Positions 19,691 through 33,385 of a stretch of 64,000 nucleotides of DNA are shown piece after piece. The DNA lies in NCBI GenBank assembly GCA_047967505.1, contig CM106539.1. One strand, given 5' to 3'. This DNA comes from Dipteris shenzhenensis. Its lineage: Eukaryota; Polypodiophyta; Polypodiopsida; Gleicheniales. Made by a program: the position numbers and the translations under genes. Position 1 is the stretch's first letter. Each line of letters opens with the position of its first letter. Under the pieces are notes generated by a model, which searched no databases, was not told the DNA's origin, and was given only the letters and a program-made list of their open reading frames with translations.

Positions 19691-21845
19691 TCATTTCACT
19701 TGCTAAGGAGGATTCATTTCTCTTTAAAAATGGTGCATTCTCTGCATCTATTTGAAAATGGACATCCACCTTTTTTTAATTCCGAGTGGCTTGCATGATT
19801 TCATGCACTTTCCACCTAATATAATATAACATTGACATTAATAAATAATATACAAACATGATATGTTTCAGGAAAGTATCAAACCAAGCAAAAATGAAAA
19901 CCCTAATTGCATGCAAAATCTAACAATTGAAATCTATAAATTCAAAAAAAACATTTACTTATCATCAAACACTATTAAACTATGTGAATGAACAATACCT
20001 CACAGGAATCTTTGAAGAAAACACGTGATCAAACTTGTCCTCCTCAATGGTCCCTCTAATCCAGGATGTTCAAATTGATGGATTTTTCTCCAATACTAAT
20101 TATATCCTTCCAAACAACACCAAATCTATTTCTAACCATCTTCTGTAAAAAAACTCAATAGTAAGAGTGTATCTTTTAAAACAAAAAAATATTTCTTCCT
20201 CTTTAAATCATGTATTAAAAGAAAATAACAAAATTACCAAAACAAACTACAAATTAACTGCTTCTTCAAAGTTGCATCATAAAATCTTATTATTTTCATT
20301 GTCTTGCATTGTTCTAAAGGTTTTCTCACTTGAATCTCCATGCAAGTTGCTCTGATAGACCCTGATTTGAGTTGAAAACCAAAAACGTTCTAAAACTACA
20401 TGAATGAACAGTACCTGATTCTTGGAGCAAGATTCTTTAAAAGAAAAATGTGATCAAACTTGTCCCTCCCAGTGGTCCCAAATGTGTTCCAGAATTGATG
20501 AGGTTGATGGTTCTTTCTTCAAAACAAATTATATACTCCCAAACATCTCAAAATCTATTTCAAGCAATATTCTGTAGAAAACCATTGATAGTAAGAGTGA
20601 AAAAGACTCATTTCTCATGGAATTTCTTACTAAAAAAATAAATTTTTCAATGTTTTCAAACCATGAAATAAAACAAAACAACACAACTACACAAAATGAA
20701 CTACGAACTAACTATCTCTTCAAAGTTACACCATTAACAAACAAATCTCATCATAATCACTGTGTTGCATTGTTCCAAAGATTATCTCACCTAAACCTCC
20801 ATACAAGGTGTCTGGATGGACCCCAAACCTTCACAAATGGTTCAAAATCATGCACCCTTAGAGATTGCAGCAGGGAGAGTAACTAGTATTGAGAGATGGG
20901 CAAAAGAAAGATTGATTCTCATGCATCAGCAACTGCAATGCTTGAAAGTCAATCTTCTTTGATCCTTTCTCTAAGAATATCATCCAGTAGGTCCTTCTAA
21001 GCTCCAAACACCTTGCATCATTCATGGCTCACTCAGAACATTGATTACCTTGTCTTCCTGAATGAAATGATTTCAAATCATGGGAGAATCTCATATGAGA
21101 GAGGAAGTGGCAAGATTTGAAGGAGAGGTGCCCAAAATAGAGAAAGAAGAAGGTAGGTTGAATCTCATTCAAAAATCTTGAATGTTTTGAAAGAATGAGA
21201 GTGAAATGGGAGGGAAATACATGTAGAGAAGAGAAGTGATGAGATTTTGGCATGAGAGTCCATCCCATGAGAGGGAGAATAGAGAAAGAAGCTTCCCGCT
21301 CAAGAGCCAGCAGAAAATTTGAAAGAATGAGAGTGAAATGGGAGGGAAATGCAAGTAGAGAAGAGAAGTGACAAGATTTTAGCATGAGAGTCCATCCCAT
21401 GAGAGGGAGAACAGAAGAAGAAGCTTCCCGCTCAAGAGCTAGTAGGAAATTTGAAAAGAGGGCTGGAGCAAAGAAAAATTCAAAATGGTGCTCAGAAATG
21501 AGGGGGAAGCAAGAGGAATGAGAGAGAATAAAAGGAGTGTGGTAGTTGGATGGGAGGATTTGGTTTCAGGTCAAATCATTCAAGTTTGGTTGAGAAACTA
21601 GGTTTCTCAATTTGGCTATAGTTAAAAAACGTGATGGGAGAGTTGAGGCAGCAAGTGGGTGCTCCACGTCATTGTTTGGGCGATTGAATAAAGAAATAGT
21701 GAAGTCAGGCCACTTCCAATTTTTCTATCACCCTCCACCAGCCAATATCCTATTGGGTTTTATTCACCTTATCCTTCCATGTCACCAGCCCAAGGGCTCC
21801 CTTATAGGGCCCTTTTTTAGTCCAAATTTTTTGTAATGACACAAG
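19691..21845 (-). other. upstream region of locus B with internal duplications
   Basis: No gene supported. 20000-20420 and 20420-20890 are an imperfect tandem duplication (both have TGTGATCAAACTTGTCC-like starts, then TTCTGTARAAAAC, AGTAAGAGTG, and later a CTCCATRCAAG block). 21192-21321 and 21322-21456 are a 132-bp tandem pair (GAATGAGAGTGAAATGGGAG ... CTTCCCGCTCAAGAG). The end at 21800-21843 resembles the end of locus A at 4958-5000. Confidence 0.45.
21192..21456. repeat. 132-bp tandem duplication
   Basis: Two adjacent copies with only about a dozen differences, sharing GAGAGTCCATCCCATGAGAG and AAGCTTCCCGCTCAAGAG. Confidence 0.85.
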
Positions 21846-24206
<2,361 letters not shown>

Positions 24207-24588
24207 TGCACGCATGCACATAGACAGATGGAGAGAGTTGTGTATGCAATGATAATGAATAACCAAGATCCAACTTGAAATTTTCATTGAAATATTGAGA
24301 GTTCATAAATAAAACTTGAGAACTTTAGTTCTTGAAACTGAACACATTCTAAGATGACACCTTCAGACTCTGAGAAGTGGGTCTCTAACTTGTCATGGAT
24401 GAGTCATGCTACTCGTACGCTATAAACAAATTTGGCACCTTAATCCATGGGGTTCTCCATTATTTCAATCAATAAGGTATATTCTAACCCCATGGCTGCT
24501 TAGGGTGATTACCCTTATATGTTAAGGTCATCATATTGATTTTGCTTCATTTTCTAACAACCTTGCTTATGGCCAAAGCAAGGGAAGA

Positions 24589-24590
<2 letters not shown>

Positions 24591-24663
<73 letters not shown>
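24591..24663. repeat. (GT)36 microsatellite
   Basis: About 73 nt of uninterrupted GT, with GCACACGCATGCACGC following. Confidence 0.95.
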
Positions 24664-24664
<1 letters not shown>

Positions 24665-25942
24665 ACACGCATGCACGCTCATGTTTCTAGTAAAGCTCGT
24701 TTGTACTAAAACGTAACCAATAGTCATAAGAGGTAGCACTACCATATGACTAAGCAATCTGCATGTACGATACTAAGGACCATGACATGTGATCTTCATG
24801 GAGGAGCACACATGGTATGGAGTCGTAACCACTACCGCCTTACTACACTCCATCTTTGGTGCTCGTTGTTGTCAGGTTTCCTACTCCATGCAATAGAACA
24901 GTGGCGGGTAGATATGTAAGAAGACTCAAAGAAAAGCCTCGAGCTTTGAGAGTATGCAGTGCAATAGTCTACTCATTTTATAACTTCAAAGTTATGGTAT
25001 GGGCTATTGACCTCTGTAGCATCACTTGTTGTATAAGCTGAAGGCTACAACGCTTATTTCATTAATTTTGGACCTGTCAATGTACAAATTCATGTTAGAT
25101 ACTTTTGGACTAGTTTTTGGATAAAATTTAAGAAAAACCCCACTCTTCAAAACAAAGATGAAAACATAAAAACATGTAATTTTTTAGAGATTTTAAAGGA
25201 AACCAAATCAAAATTATAAAATTTAATGTGACATAGATAAGTTACACCAAAAGATAAGAAGCAGTTGTAAACTCTCATAATATTTATAATGGTGTTAACA
25301 AACACATTTAAAAGTTACAATAAGCAAACTCTCATAATATATATAATGGTGTTAACAAACACCTTCAGAGTAGTTACAACAAGTCTCTCACTGGAGGGCG
25401 AATATTAGCTACAATAAGAAAACTCTCATAATATATATAATGATGTTAACAAACACCTTCAAAGTAGTTACAAGAAGCCTCTCACTAGAAGGCATTAATA
25501 ATTGCCATTTCTATCCGAGATTCAACCCATTCCTCTGCTGAGACCATCTCATCACATGATCAATGTAGTTAAAACTACAGAAGAGAAATAAGGAATTATA
25601 AAATTTTCCTGGATAGCACTATCTCGATTCCGTATAGCTTGCACTTCATTCGGTGGAAATCTCCCATAACGAGTGCTACGAGAAGTAATCTCACTTAGAA
25701 AGTCTGTTAGCTCTCTCCTACACTCCTCCTACATGAAAGTAATCTATTTATTTTGCTAGTAGACCTAGCTTTTTTTTCTCTCTCCTCCTTCTCTAGGCAC
25801 TTCTGAAGATCAAACTGCTCCTTTTCCTCTTGGGTTAATGGAGCTTGTTGTCTCTTTCTTTATTCTCTGTTCGCCTCGTTCTTGGTGATCTAATCCATGA
25901 GAGAGGACTCTGTGTGTGTGTGTGTGTGTGTGTGTACACAAT
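24664..25942. other. non-coding spacer with a short tandem array
   Basis: About 25268-25490 holds three copies of AAACTCTCATAATATWTATAATG followed by GTTAACAAACAC, with CTCTCACTRGARGGC blocks between. No gene seen. Confidence 0.5.
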
Positions 25943-26011
25943 GTGTACAAAAGAAAGCGATGAGGAGGGTTGGGAATTTCCCAACCCTCCACATCGCTTT
26001 CTTTTGTACAC
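25943..26011. repeat. near-perfect 34-bp-arm hairpin
   Basis: The arms 25943-25976 and 25978-26011 are reverse complements with one mismatch (A opposite A, where T is expected) and a single-base centre (T at 25977). The arms start GTGTACAAAAGAAAGCGATG. A (GT)n run abuts the left arm. Confidence 0.9.
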
Positions 26012-26831
26012 TCCCTCTCCCTCTCCCTCCACATCTAACTCTCTCTTTCCTTCATGATTGTCTTATATTGAATGAAACATGTCCTACATTGAACAAAACC
26101 TTTTTTATATTGAACGAAACCTATACGCAAGAACATGAGAGAGAGAGAGAGAGCAGCATCACACACACACACACAAAAACACACAGAGAGTTAGAGGAAG
26201 AGAGAGTAGCATGACACATACACTGTGAGAGAGAGAGAGAGACCTTTCTCTTCCATTGTCGCTTGGAAACTCAACAGTGGCAAGGCATGGAAACTCGACA
26301 GCAGCAGTGTGGAAACTCGACAACAGTGGGGCATGGAAACTCGAGCAGCAGTGGCATGAGTCTCTCCAAGAAAGCAAACCAAGGAAGATAGGATTAAAGC
26401 AAACTCATGACCGTTGGGGGAGATATGGTGACTTTTGGCACTACTTTCAAGGCGATACATTTCACATGTGCGATTGTTAAATACAATTTAATATTCGCAA
26501 AAAATGAGGTGCACATACTATTTATATCCAACAACTCGCCATGAAGGTTGTTGTCTACGCTTCACACCTTGTAGAATAAGCATCACAATATGTATTTAAA
26601 ATGTAAAAATGTATATATTTTTCTTTTTAAAATCATCTATTTTAAAAAAAAGAGATTAAAGTAGTTTTTATGTTATTTTTCAAATTAGTGCTATTTTTAT
26701 TTAAATAAAAAAATGTTTAAATTTTATTTTTAAAAATCATCTTTAAAAAAAAAAGAAAATAAGAGTTTAAGGTAGCTTTTATGTTATTTAAGTTAGTGAA
26801 GTTTTTATTTAAATGTCAAAAAGTATATATT
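26012..26831. other. simple-repeat and AT-rich stretch
   Basis: (GA)n and (CA)n runs at about 26135-26250, then four imperfect copies of a CATGGAAACTCGACAGCAGCAGTG-type unit at about 26262-26358, then AT-rich sequence with poly-A blocks. No gene seen. Confidence 0.5.
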
Positions 26832-27471
26832 TTCCCAATTTTATAATATGTTCAAACCTCTAGGAGGACAAGTGGAGGGTTGGCACAAGGAATCTTGCCA
26901 CCTCACTCTATCAACTAACCATATGAAATATCCAGTTTCTTACCTATCAAATCCTTCTAAAGAGAGTAATTTTCTTGAATTCCCCCAAGCGGTAAATCCC
27001 CTGTTTGAAAATGTCTTCATGGTATTGACTTCTTTTTGCTTGAAGCAGACTCCCCTTCCTTCTATTTTCCCTTCTTTGCCTCACCATGTCCATTCTTAGG
27101 CTCTCTTTCCCTGGTCCTTTTTAGTGGCATCACTTCTAGCTCTTCTAAATATAGTGGTGACACTGTAGGCTGCTTTTCATCCATCTTCTGCTTCCCTTTC
27201 CTCTAGCATAGCACAACATCCCCCTCAGCAAAGTGTCTTTCCCATCCCTTGCGAGTCTTAGCATCCAAGCGGGCCTTTTGTCGATTCTTTTGGACCTCTG
27301 TTTGGTGTAGTGCAAGGCGTCGGGTTTCATCTAACTTCTCAAGTTGTACCAATCTAGCCTCTACATGTTCATCTTCTGTCATCCTCTATTCTTGTGCCAA
27401 TCTCAAAGCTGGAATCTCTATCTCTAGTGGTAAAACAGCCTCAGTACCATACACCAACTCAAAAGGAGTGT
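26832..27471 (-). pseudogene. scrambled remnant of the element 2 family
   Basis: Three pieces of the family lie together on minus. 27471-27205 matches the integrase C-terminal region of element 2 (12490-12230). 27200-26909 gives GDLPLGGIQENYSL, like DFPIGLGQENYSVV of the gag-protease linker. 26908-26832 is an LTR piece (compare 7825-7890). The order integrase, then gag linker, then LTR does not occur in an intact element, so this is a rearranged or multiply deleted copy. Confidence 0.6.
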
Positions 27472-27655
27472 GCCCCACAAGGGACCTTACCATTCTAGCC
27501 CTCTCATGGGCTCCCCTTTGCACCTCTTTATTAATGCCTAGGCCTAGTAATAAACCTATACCCAAGCCCTCAAAGCCTCACTAATTGCAAGTGATGTCAA
27601 GCCCTCTTGGTTTCCCTCCTTATACCGTGTTCATGGTATTATAGTTGACGTAACA
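27472..27655 (-). repeat. 3' LTR of element 3, truncated
   Basis: Starts TGTTACGTCAACTATAATAC at 27655 and matches 36452-36266 with few changes. The remaining half is lost. The flanking purine stretch on minus (TTCTTAAGGGGAAGAGAA, 27673-27656) is the polypurine tract. Confidence 0.8.
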
Positions 27656-27666
27656 TTCTCTTCCCC

Positions 27667-29230
27667 TTAAGAAATGTTTACGTCCTCAAAAACAAAATTG
27701 AGAAACCTGCTCTGGGGACTGCTTACCCTTTCCCATGTTGAACTCTCTTCAGATCTATCTTTCCACTTAACCAACCATTCTTGCCATATAGTATGTCGTG
27801 TTCTTTTTTCTTGTTTATCTAGAATTCTTTCTGGTTCATGTGGTAAAGATGCAGGTTCAATGAGTTCCATTAGGATTTCATTTCCAATGAGATTATCATC
27901 ATCTCCCAATTTTCGTTTAGCCTACTAAAATGAAAAACTGGATGTACTCTACATCACTCAGGTAAGGCTAATTTGTAAGTGAGTTCTCCAATCCTCTTAA
28001 GTATTGTGAATGGTCCACAATATCTAGGAGACAACTTTGGACATTTTCCTATCTTTAGAGATTCTGAAGATTTAGGTATCTTGAGATAGACTTTCTCATT
28101 TAATTCAAACTCCAACTTTTTGTGGTGGGGGTTTGCATAACTTCGTGCTCTATTCTTTGAAAAAAAAGAAAAACTTCATGCTCTATCCTGAGCTCTTCTT
28201 ATGCTATCTTTAGCTAGCTTAAGTATTTGATTCGTATCTTCAAGAAAGTCCTTGGCTACTTGAACCTTCTCTTTTTCGAGTCCTGCTATCATTAGGGCTC
28301 TTGGTTGAAATCCATACATCATCATGAATGGACTAAAACCTGTAACTGAATTTTTGGCACTGTTATATGCAAATTCTAATATGGGAAAATATCGATCCCG
28401 ATTAGTTTGCCGTTTACTTACATATGCTCGAAGCATATTTTCAATGATCTGATTCTCTTTCAGTTTGACCATCACTCTGTGGATGATCCATAGTGCTCAT
28501 ATTCAATGAAGTTTCTAACCTCTTAAACACAACCCTCTAAAAATGGCTATTAAATTTGCTATCCCAATCACTAACAATACTGGCGGCTGGTAGCCCATAT
28601 AGTCTATAGATATGCTCCACAAATAGCCTAGCTAATTCTGGAGTTTTAACATCTTCATTGATAGGAATAAAATGAGCCATCTTAGTCAACCAATCCACAA
28701 TTACCCACATTGAGTTGTGCCCCCTCTATGTCCTAGGCAATCTTGAAATGAAATCCATGGAGATGCTTTCCCATTTGCCAGATGGAATCTCCAATAGGTG
28801 TAGGAGACCTTCCTACCTTAAGGCATTCAACCTTATTGACTTGGCATTTTTGGCACTTCAATACATAATCTTGGACGTCCTTACCTATTCTAGGCCAAAA
28901 GAATTGTCTTTTCAGAAGCACATATGTCTTCTGAATTCCCGGGTGTCTAGCACTCGGACTATCATGACATTCAAAAAGAATTTAGCACCTAACATCATTA
29001 TTATCCGAGACACATACTCTACCCTTGTAGAGTAGGTAGCCATCTTTAATAGTATATTTTTTCCACTTGAGTCCTTTATCACCAACTTGTGGTGTGTCAC
29101 CATTTCCATGAGACTCCTTAGTGAAAGCCTCTCAATTAGTTGGATCCCTATTTCTAATTTCTTTCCATATTTCAAAGAAGTGAGGATCAAAGTCACATTT
29201 CCCCTTTAAGGACTCTAGGAAATCATTTTG
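27667..29230 (-). pseudogene. integrase with C-terminal chromodomain, element 3
   Basis: 28921-28733 contains the end of the zinc-binding part (FFWPRIGKDVQDYVLKCQKC, QVNK). The catalytic core between 28730 and 28480 is riddled with stops. 28475-28176 is the post-core region (RDRYFPILEFAYNSAKNSVT, GFSPFMMMYGFQPRALM). 27909-27667 ends in a chromodomain: HEPERILDKQEKRTRHT, IWQEWLVKWKDRSEESSTWE, with the aromatic and acidic pattern expected. Chromodomains of this type direct integration to methylated-histone chromatin in chromoviruses (family knowledge). Confidence 0.8.
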
Positions 29231-30488
29231 AAATTGAGTAAAACTCAATTCATTAACAATTGGAATTCCACTAAGAGAGTCTGCTACCACATTGAACTTC
29301 CCTTTTCTATATGTCAATTGTATATCAAACTCTTGCATTAACTCAGCCCATCTAGCTTTTCTACCTTTAAGCTCTGGCTGATTACAAATCCACTTAATGC
29401 TCTCCTGATCAAAGATGATCTCAAATTTTGCATGATAAAAGTAGTGCCTCCACTTTTTTAAAGCATAGACTATAGCATATAGTTCCTTCTCATATGCTGA
29501 GTAATTTTGTTGGGCAGGATCTAACTTTTTGCTTTCAAAATCCATGCCCCAACAGCAAAATCACTGGCATTTGTCTCAACCATGAATCGTTCATTGGGAT
29601 CTACTACTTTTAAGACAGGAGTTGCTACTATAGCTACTTTTAATTTTTCAAAACTTCTCTTTTGAGATTCACCCCATATGAAGGTGCTTCCCTTTCCCTT
29701 AAATTGGTCCGTTATTAGAACAACAATCTTAGCGTAATCCTGGATGAATCTCCTATAGAATCCTGACAAACCTAAGAATATCTATAATTCTTCTAGATTT
29801 GTAGGATGTGGCCATTCCAATATGGCCCTTACTTTGTTAGGGTCAATACAAACCCCTTCTTGGGATATTATATGTCCCAAGTATTTCACTTCTTTTGCAA
29901 AGAATTCACATTTGGATTCTTTAGCAAAGAGTGAATTATCTCTAAGTAGCTAGAACACTTTTTGTAAATGTTCCAAATGCTTTTTCCTGGTTTTACTATA
30001 AATAAGGATATCATCTAAAATACTATAGCAAATTTTCCTAGATATGGCCTTAATACAATATTCATAAGAGTCATGAAAGTTTCTAGAGCATTTGTTAATC
30101 CAAATGGCATTACTTTAAACTAATAATGCCCATACCTAGTACGAAATGATGTCTTAGGCACATCCTCTTCCCTAATTCGTACTTGGTGATATCATGATCT
30201 TAAATCAATTTTAGTAAAGTATTTTGCCCCTTGCAATTGATCAAAGATCTCATCTATGTGAGGCATAGGATACTTATTTTTTATGGTGATTTTATTTAGT
30301 GCTCGGTAATCTATCCATAAATGCATAATACCTTCTTTTTTCTTTACCAATAAAACTGGTGCAGACCAAGGTGAGCTACATGGTTGGATTTGGCCCTTCC
30401 TAAGATATTCCATTAATTGTCTTTCGACCTCACGTTCCTCTGTTTGACTAAGCCTATATGGGGGTTTTGCAAACAGGAGTAGATCCAA
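29132..30488 (-). pseudogene. reverse transcriptase-RNase H, element 3
   Basis: 30488-30192 covers the N-terminal fingers: [54 protein letters not shown] and the first catalytic Asp in YFTKIDLRS. Beyond that the frame is broken, though VMPFGLTNA is readable near 30100. 29769-29521 gives FYRRFIQDYAKI and ETNASDFAVGAWI (RNase H start). 29545-29132 gives QQNYSAYEKELYAIVYALKK, the end of RNase H and its tail. Confidence 0.8.
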
Positions 30489-30575
30489 GAATTAAATCTA
30501 TTTTATGATCTACTTCTCTCTCAGGAGGTAAACCATCAGGTAAATCAGACAGAAAAACATCTTTAAATTCAAACA

Positions 30576-31388
30576 TTAAATCATTGAAAGAAGATTTACA
30601 CTTTTTAACATTATCAAAAATAATATTACTTTTTTCCGATGCAGAGAGATAAAATCACCAATAAAAGTAAGTTCACAGAGATATACCTCGCATTCTTCTT
30701 GGTGTAGTAGAAGTTCTAATTCCATCAAACAAATAAGAGGAGAGTTAGGCACATCATGTTCTCCTTGAATCTGGAAGACTCTACCCCCTTTTTTAAACAT
30801 ATTGGAGTTATTAAGATAACTTCGTTGTAAGCTATGCCCAAGACTATACAGCCATTCTTGACCAAGCACTACAACTATTCAGTTGAGATGCATGATTTGG
30901 AAATCCAAGGCATCCTAATAACCTTGAATATCCACCTCTACACCATGTATCATGGTGTCCCAAACTTTTTTATCACTGCCCTTTGCTAAAGAGACCACAT
31001 ATTTATGGGCACTGGGACTCTTAGGCAATTTTAATTTCTTAACTAACGACTAGTTCAAGAAATTATGTGTTGCACTATCATCAACTATCACTCTTACTCT
31101 TTGCCCCTTCATTTTTCCATGCATCCTCATTAAATCATGAGGACAAAAGGTGGGTTGCCACATTGTCGATGATAGACAGCACATGTGGGTGCTATCCTCA
31201 TGATAGACCTCTATCATAGTGTACTTTTTAGTACCATTAAGTGGCAACACTTGCGCCGCATGTACTTGTTTTTGTGGAGGTCTATTTGGGGCTTTAGCTC
31301 CTGCTTGTTTTATTTTTAGGATAGTTCCAAGCAGCATGGTCTTTGCCCAAACATTTGAAGCAAAGATTTTCTTGCCTAGCCCTTTCAT
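30576..31388 (-). pseudogene. aspartic protease region, element 3
   Basis: The active-site block reads RVIVDDSATHNFLN (about 31090-31050), where plant gypsy proteases normally have DSGATHNF. The catalytic D-S-G is changed to D-D-S. A stop follows, then KLKLPKSPSAHKYVVSLAKG. 30869-30576 continues the protease-reverse transcriptase linker (MLGQEWLYSLGHSLQ). Confidence 0.6.
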
Positions 31389-32356
31389 AATCCTCTTTCT
31401 TCAAGAGAGGATAATTTTGTGTTTGAGGTTTCTTAGGTGGTACCTGGGAAACCTCCTTAAAGTGCTCCTTCCTTTTCAAATTGGGAAATTTGTTGAACTT
31501 TGGGACAAAACTTGTTTGTTCTGAAGTTCTAACTTTAAATTTCCCCGTCGTATCATCATATATTTGGGCATACTTAATGGTTTCCTCAAACGTTTTAGGA
31601 GAATTTCTTTTGACCTAAACCTTATAAGTGTCTTTGAGACCTCTCACGAAACCCCTTATCTTTTGGAATTCATCAATTCCCTTCAGCTTAAGGACTGCCT
31701 CCCTATAGTTCGCTATGTACTGGACTAGAGTGTTTTTACCCATAGTGCAATTGTCCCAAGCCTCCCACACTCTTTCTAATTCATTTTTCAGTAAAAACTC
31801 TTTTCGGAAGGCTTGTTCAAACTCAGTCCAATACCTAGGAATTCTAGCAGTTTCCTTGAGGCTCATCCACCATTTATAGGCTAAATTTCCAAGGGAAAGA
31901 CGCTTCCACGACTTGACTTTTAGGAGGATTAGTCCTGAGTCAATGGAAGTCTTGCCACTTTTGCGAGAACGTATTAATCGCATCTTTATTACGCTCCTTT
32001 TCTTTCCCATTGAAAATTGGCGGTTTCAAGTCCTTAAGGATGTTAGAGGTGGACTTCTCAACTTGATTAGGAGGAATTGGTGATTTTTCAGTAATAGTTA
32101 CAGATTGAGAATCGACTAACTTAGTTATAGCTTCAGCTAGGGTTTTTAATGTATCTATATTTTGTGTTCGATTTTCACGTTTAGTGAATTCCGTATATGG
32201 AATTCCATAATCACCGTAGTCTATGTCCTCCATTTCCACATTATCCTTTGAGTTTCAATTTGTACCTCCTCATGTGTTTCTTCTCCAACTTTCACTTTTC
32301 CTTTTCTAGCCCTTTCCTCGGCCTTCCTAATCATTTTGTCTCTTTCTGGAGTTGTC
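31294..32356 (-). pseudogene. gag of element 3
   Basis: The likely start is the ATG at about 32356 (MTTPERDKMIRKAEERARKG). A frameshift near 32240 leads into MEDIDYGDYGIPYTEFTKRE. The capsid region (about 31930-31615) reads LGNLAYKWWMSLKETARI, WTEFEQAFRKEFLLKNELE and LVQYIANYREAVLKLKG, the Retrotrans_gag pattern. The zinc knuckle near 31365 is CFKCLGKDHAAWNYPK: the last Cys of C-x2-C-x4-H-x4-C is replaced by Tyr. Confidence 0.75.
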
Positions 32357-32861
32357 ATTTTAAAAAAATACGTACTTTCCAAAAATTATAAAGAAAAGAG
32401 CTTTATTTTAGAGAGAAAAATGTGATGCCCACTTCCCTGGTATTTGTTTGAGGTGTTGGATTCGTCTTAGAAGTCGTCTCGCTTTCTTTGATTCACAGAC
32501 TCGCCTTTCAATCCAGCTCTTTCACTTCCTTTGATCTCGAACTCCTCAACATGTTCTTTATTTCTCTTGTTTGAGTTTGGTGAGGCTTAAAATATTAGAA
32601 GAGCTATGAGTCTTTTTGAAGTCCTTGGTGGTGAGAAAAAGGGACTTAAGAGAGTAAGAAGGGTGATAAAAGAGTAATGACGTGGCTTTTTTTGAAAAAG
32701 TTAAAACTTTGTGGCTACGTGGCCTTTCATAACCAATGTTTTCAAATACATACAAGTCACCTTGCCTCAGAACTTCATCTCCTCTTTATACCAACAAGTC
32801 ATTCTGATCACGGATGATGTTTTGAATTGGTTCATAAAGATAAGCCAAGAGTAGATGATGT
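32357..32861 (-). other. leader of element 3, part next to gag
   Basis: Non-coding. It continues at 35527 beyond the inserted element 4. Confidence 0.55.
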
Positions 32862-33202
32862 TGAGAAAGAATCTAAGATTGTGCTAAACCTAGTGCACAC
32901 AAGATCAGCAGAAGAACTAAGGAGGCTCAAAGCACACTAAATAAAACATGAGAGGGAGATAGCAAATCTATATCTCTTGCAATGTGTGTACTCAACAATA
33001 CATGATAGGCTTCTTATATAGAGAGAGATTTTAGAATAGTCAAACCATGTGGGATCCTCTCATCCACATCTCTCCTTGTGGATATCCACAATCCACATCT
33101 CCACATCATGTAGTCCACATCCTAGGGTGGCTACTTTAATTCTTTCCTATACCATACCTTAGCCCTTTAATCTATGTGCTCATGGCACCATAACTCTCAA
33201 CA
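32862..33202 (-). repeat. 3' LTR of element 4
   Basis: Reads TGTTGAGAG ... TTTCTCA on minus. TATATAAG at 33020-33013 is a good TATA box on the minus strand. Confidence 0.9.
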
Positions 33203-33231
33203 TCTCCCCTTGGTGCCATGATCCTTTGGCT

Positions 33232-33385
33232 ACTACAAGGTGGTCAGATGTGAGCTACAAATCCATCACTTTCCCTTAGTGCATGCATTGCTACTTAAGG
33301 TGGTCCAGTGTGGTTTATATGTCGATACCTCCCCTGGGTGCTTTCATAGCTACTCTCAGGTGGTCAGGTTTGATTTACAAAATAT
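33232..33385. repeat. three-copy ~60-bp repeat inside element 4
   Basis: Units begin GGCTACTACAAGGTGGTCAG, TGCTACTTAAGGTGGTCCAG and AGCTACTCTCAGGTGGTCAG, each followed by a TTTACAAA-like and a CCCTNNGTGC block. Confidence 0.75.
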
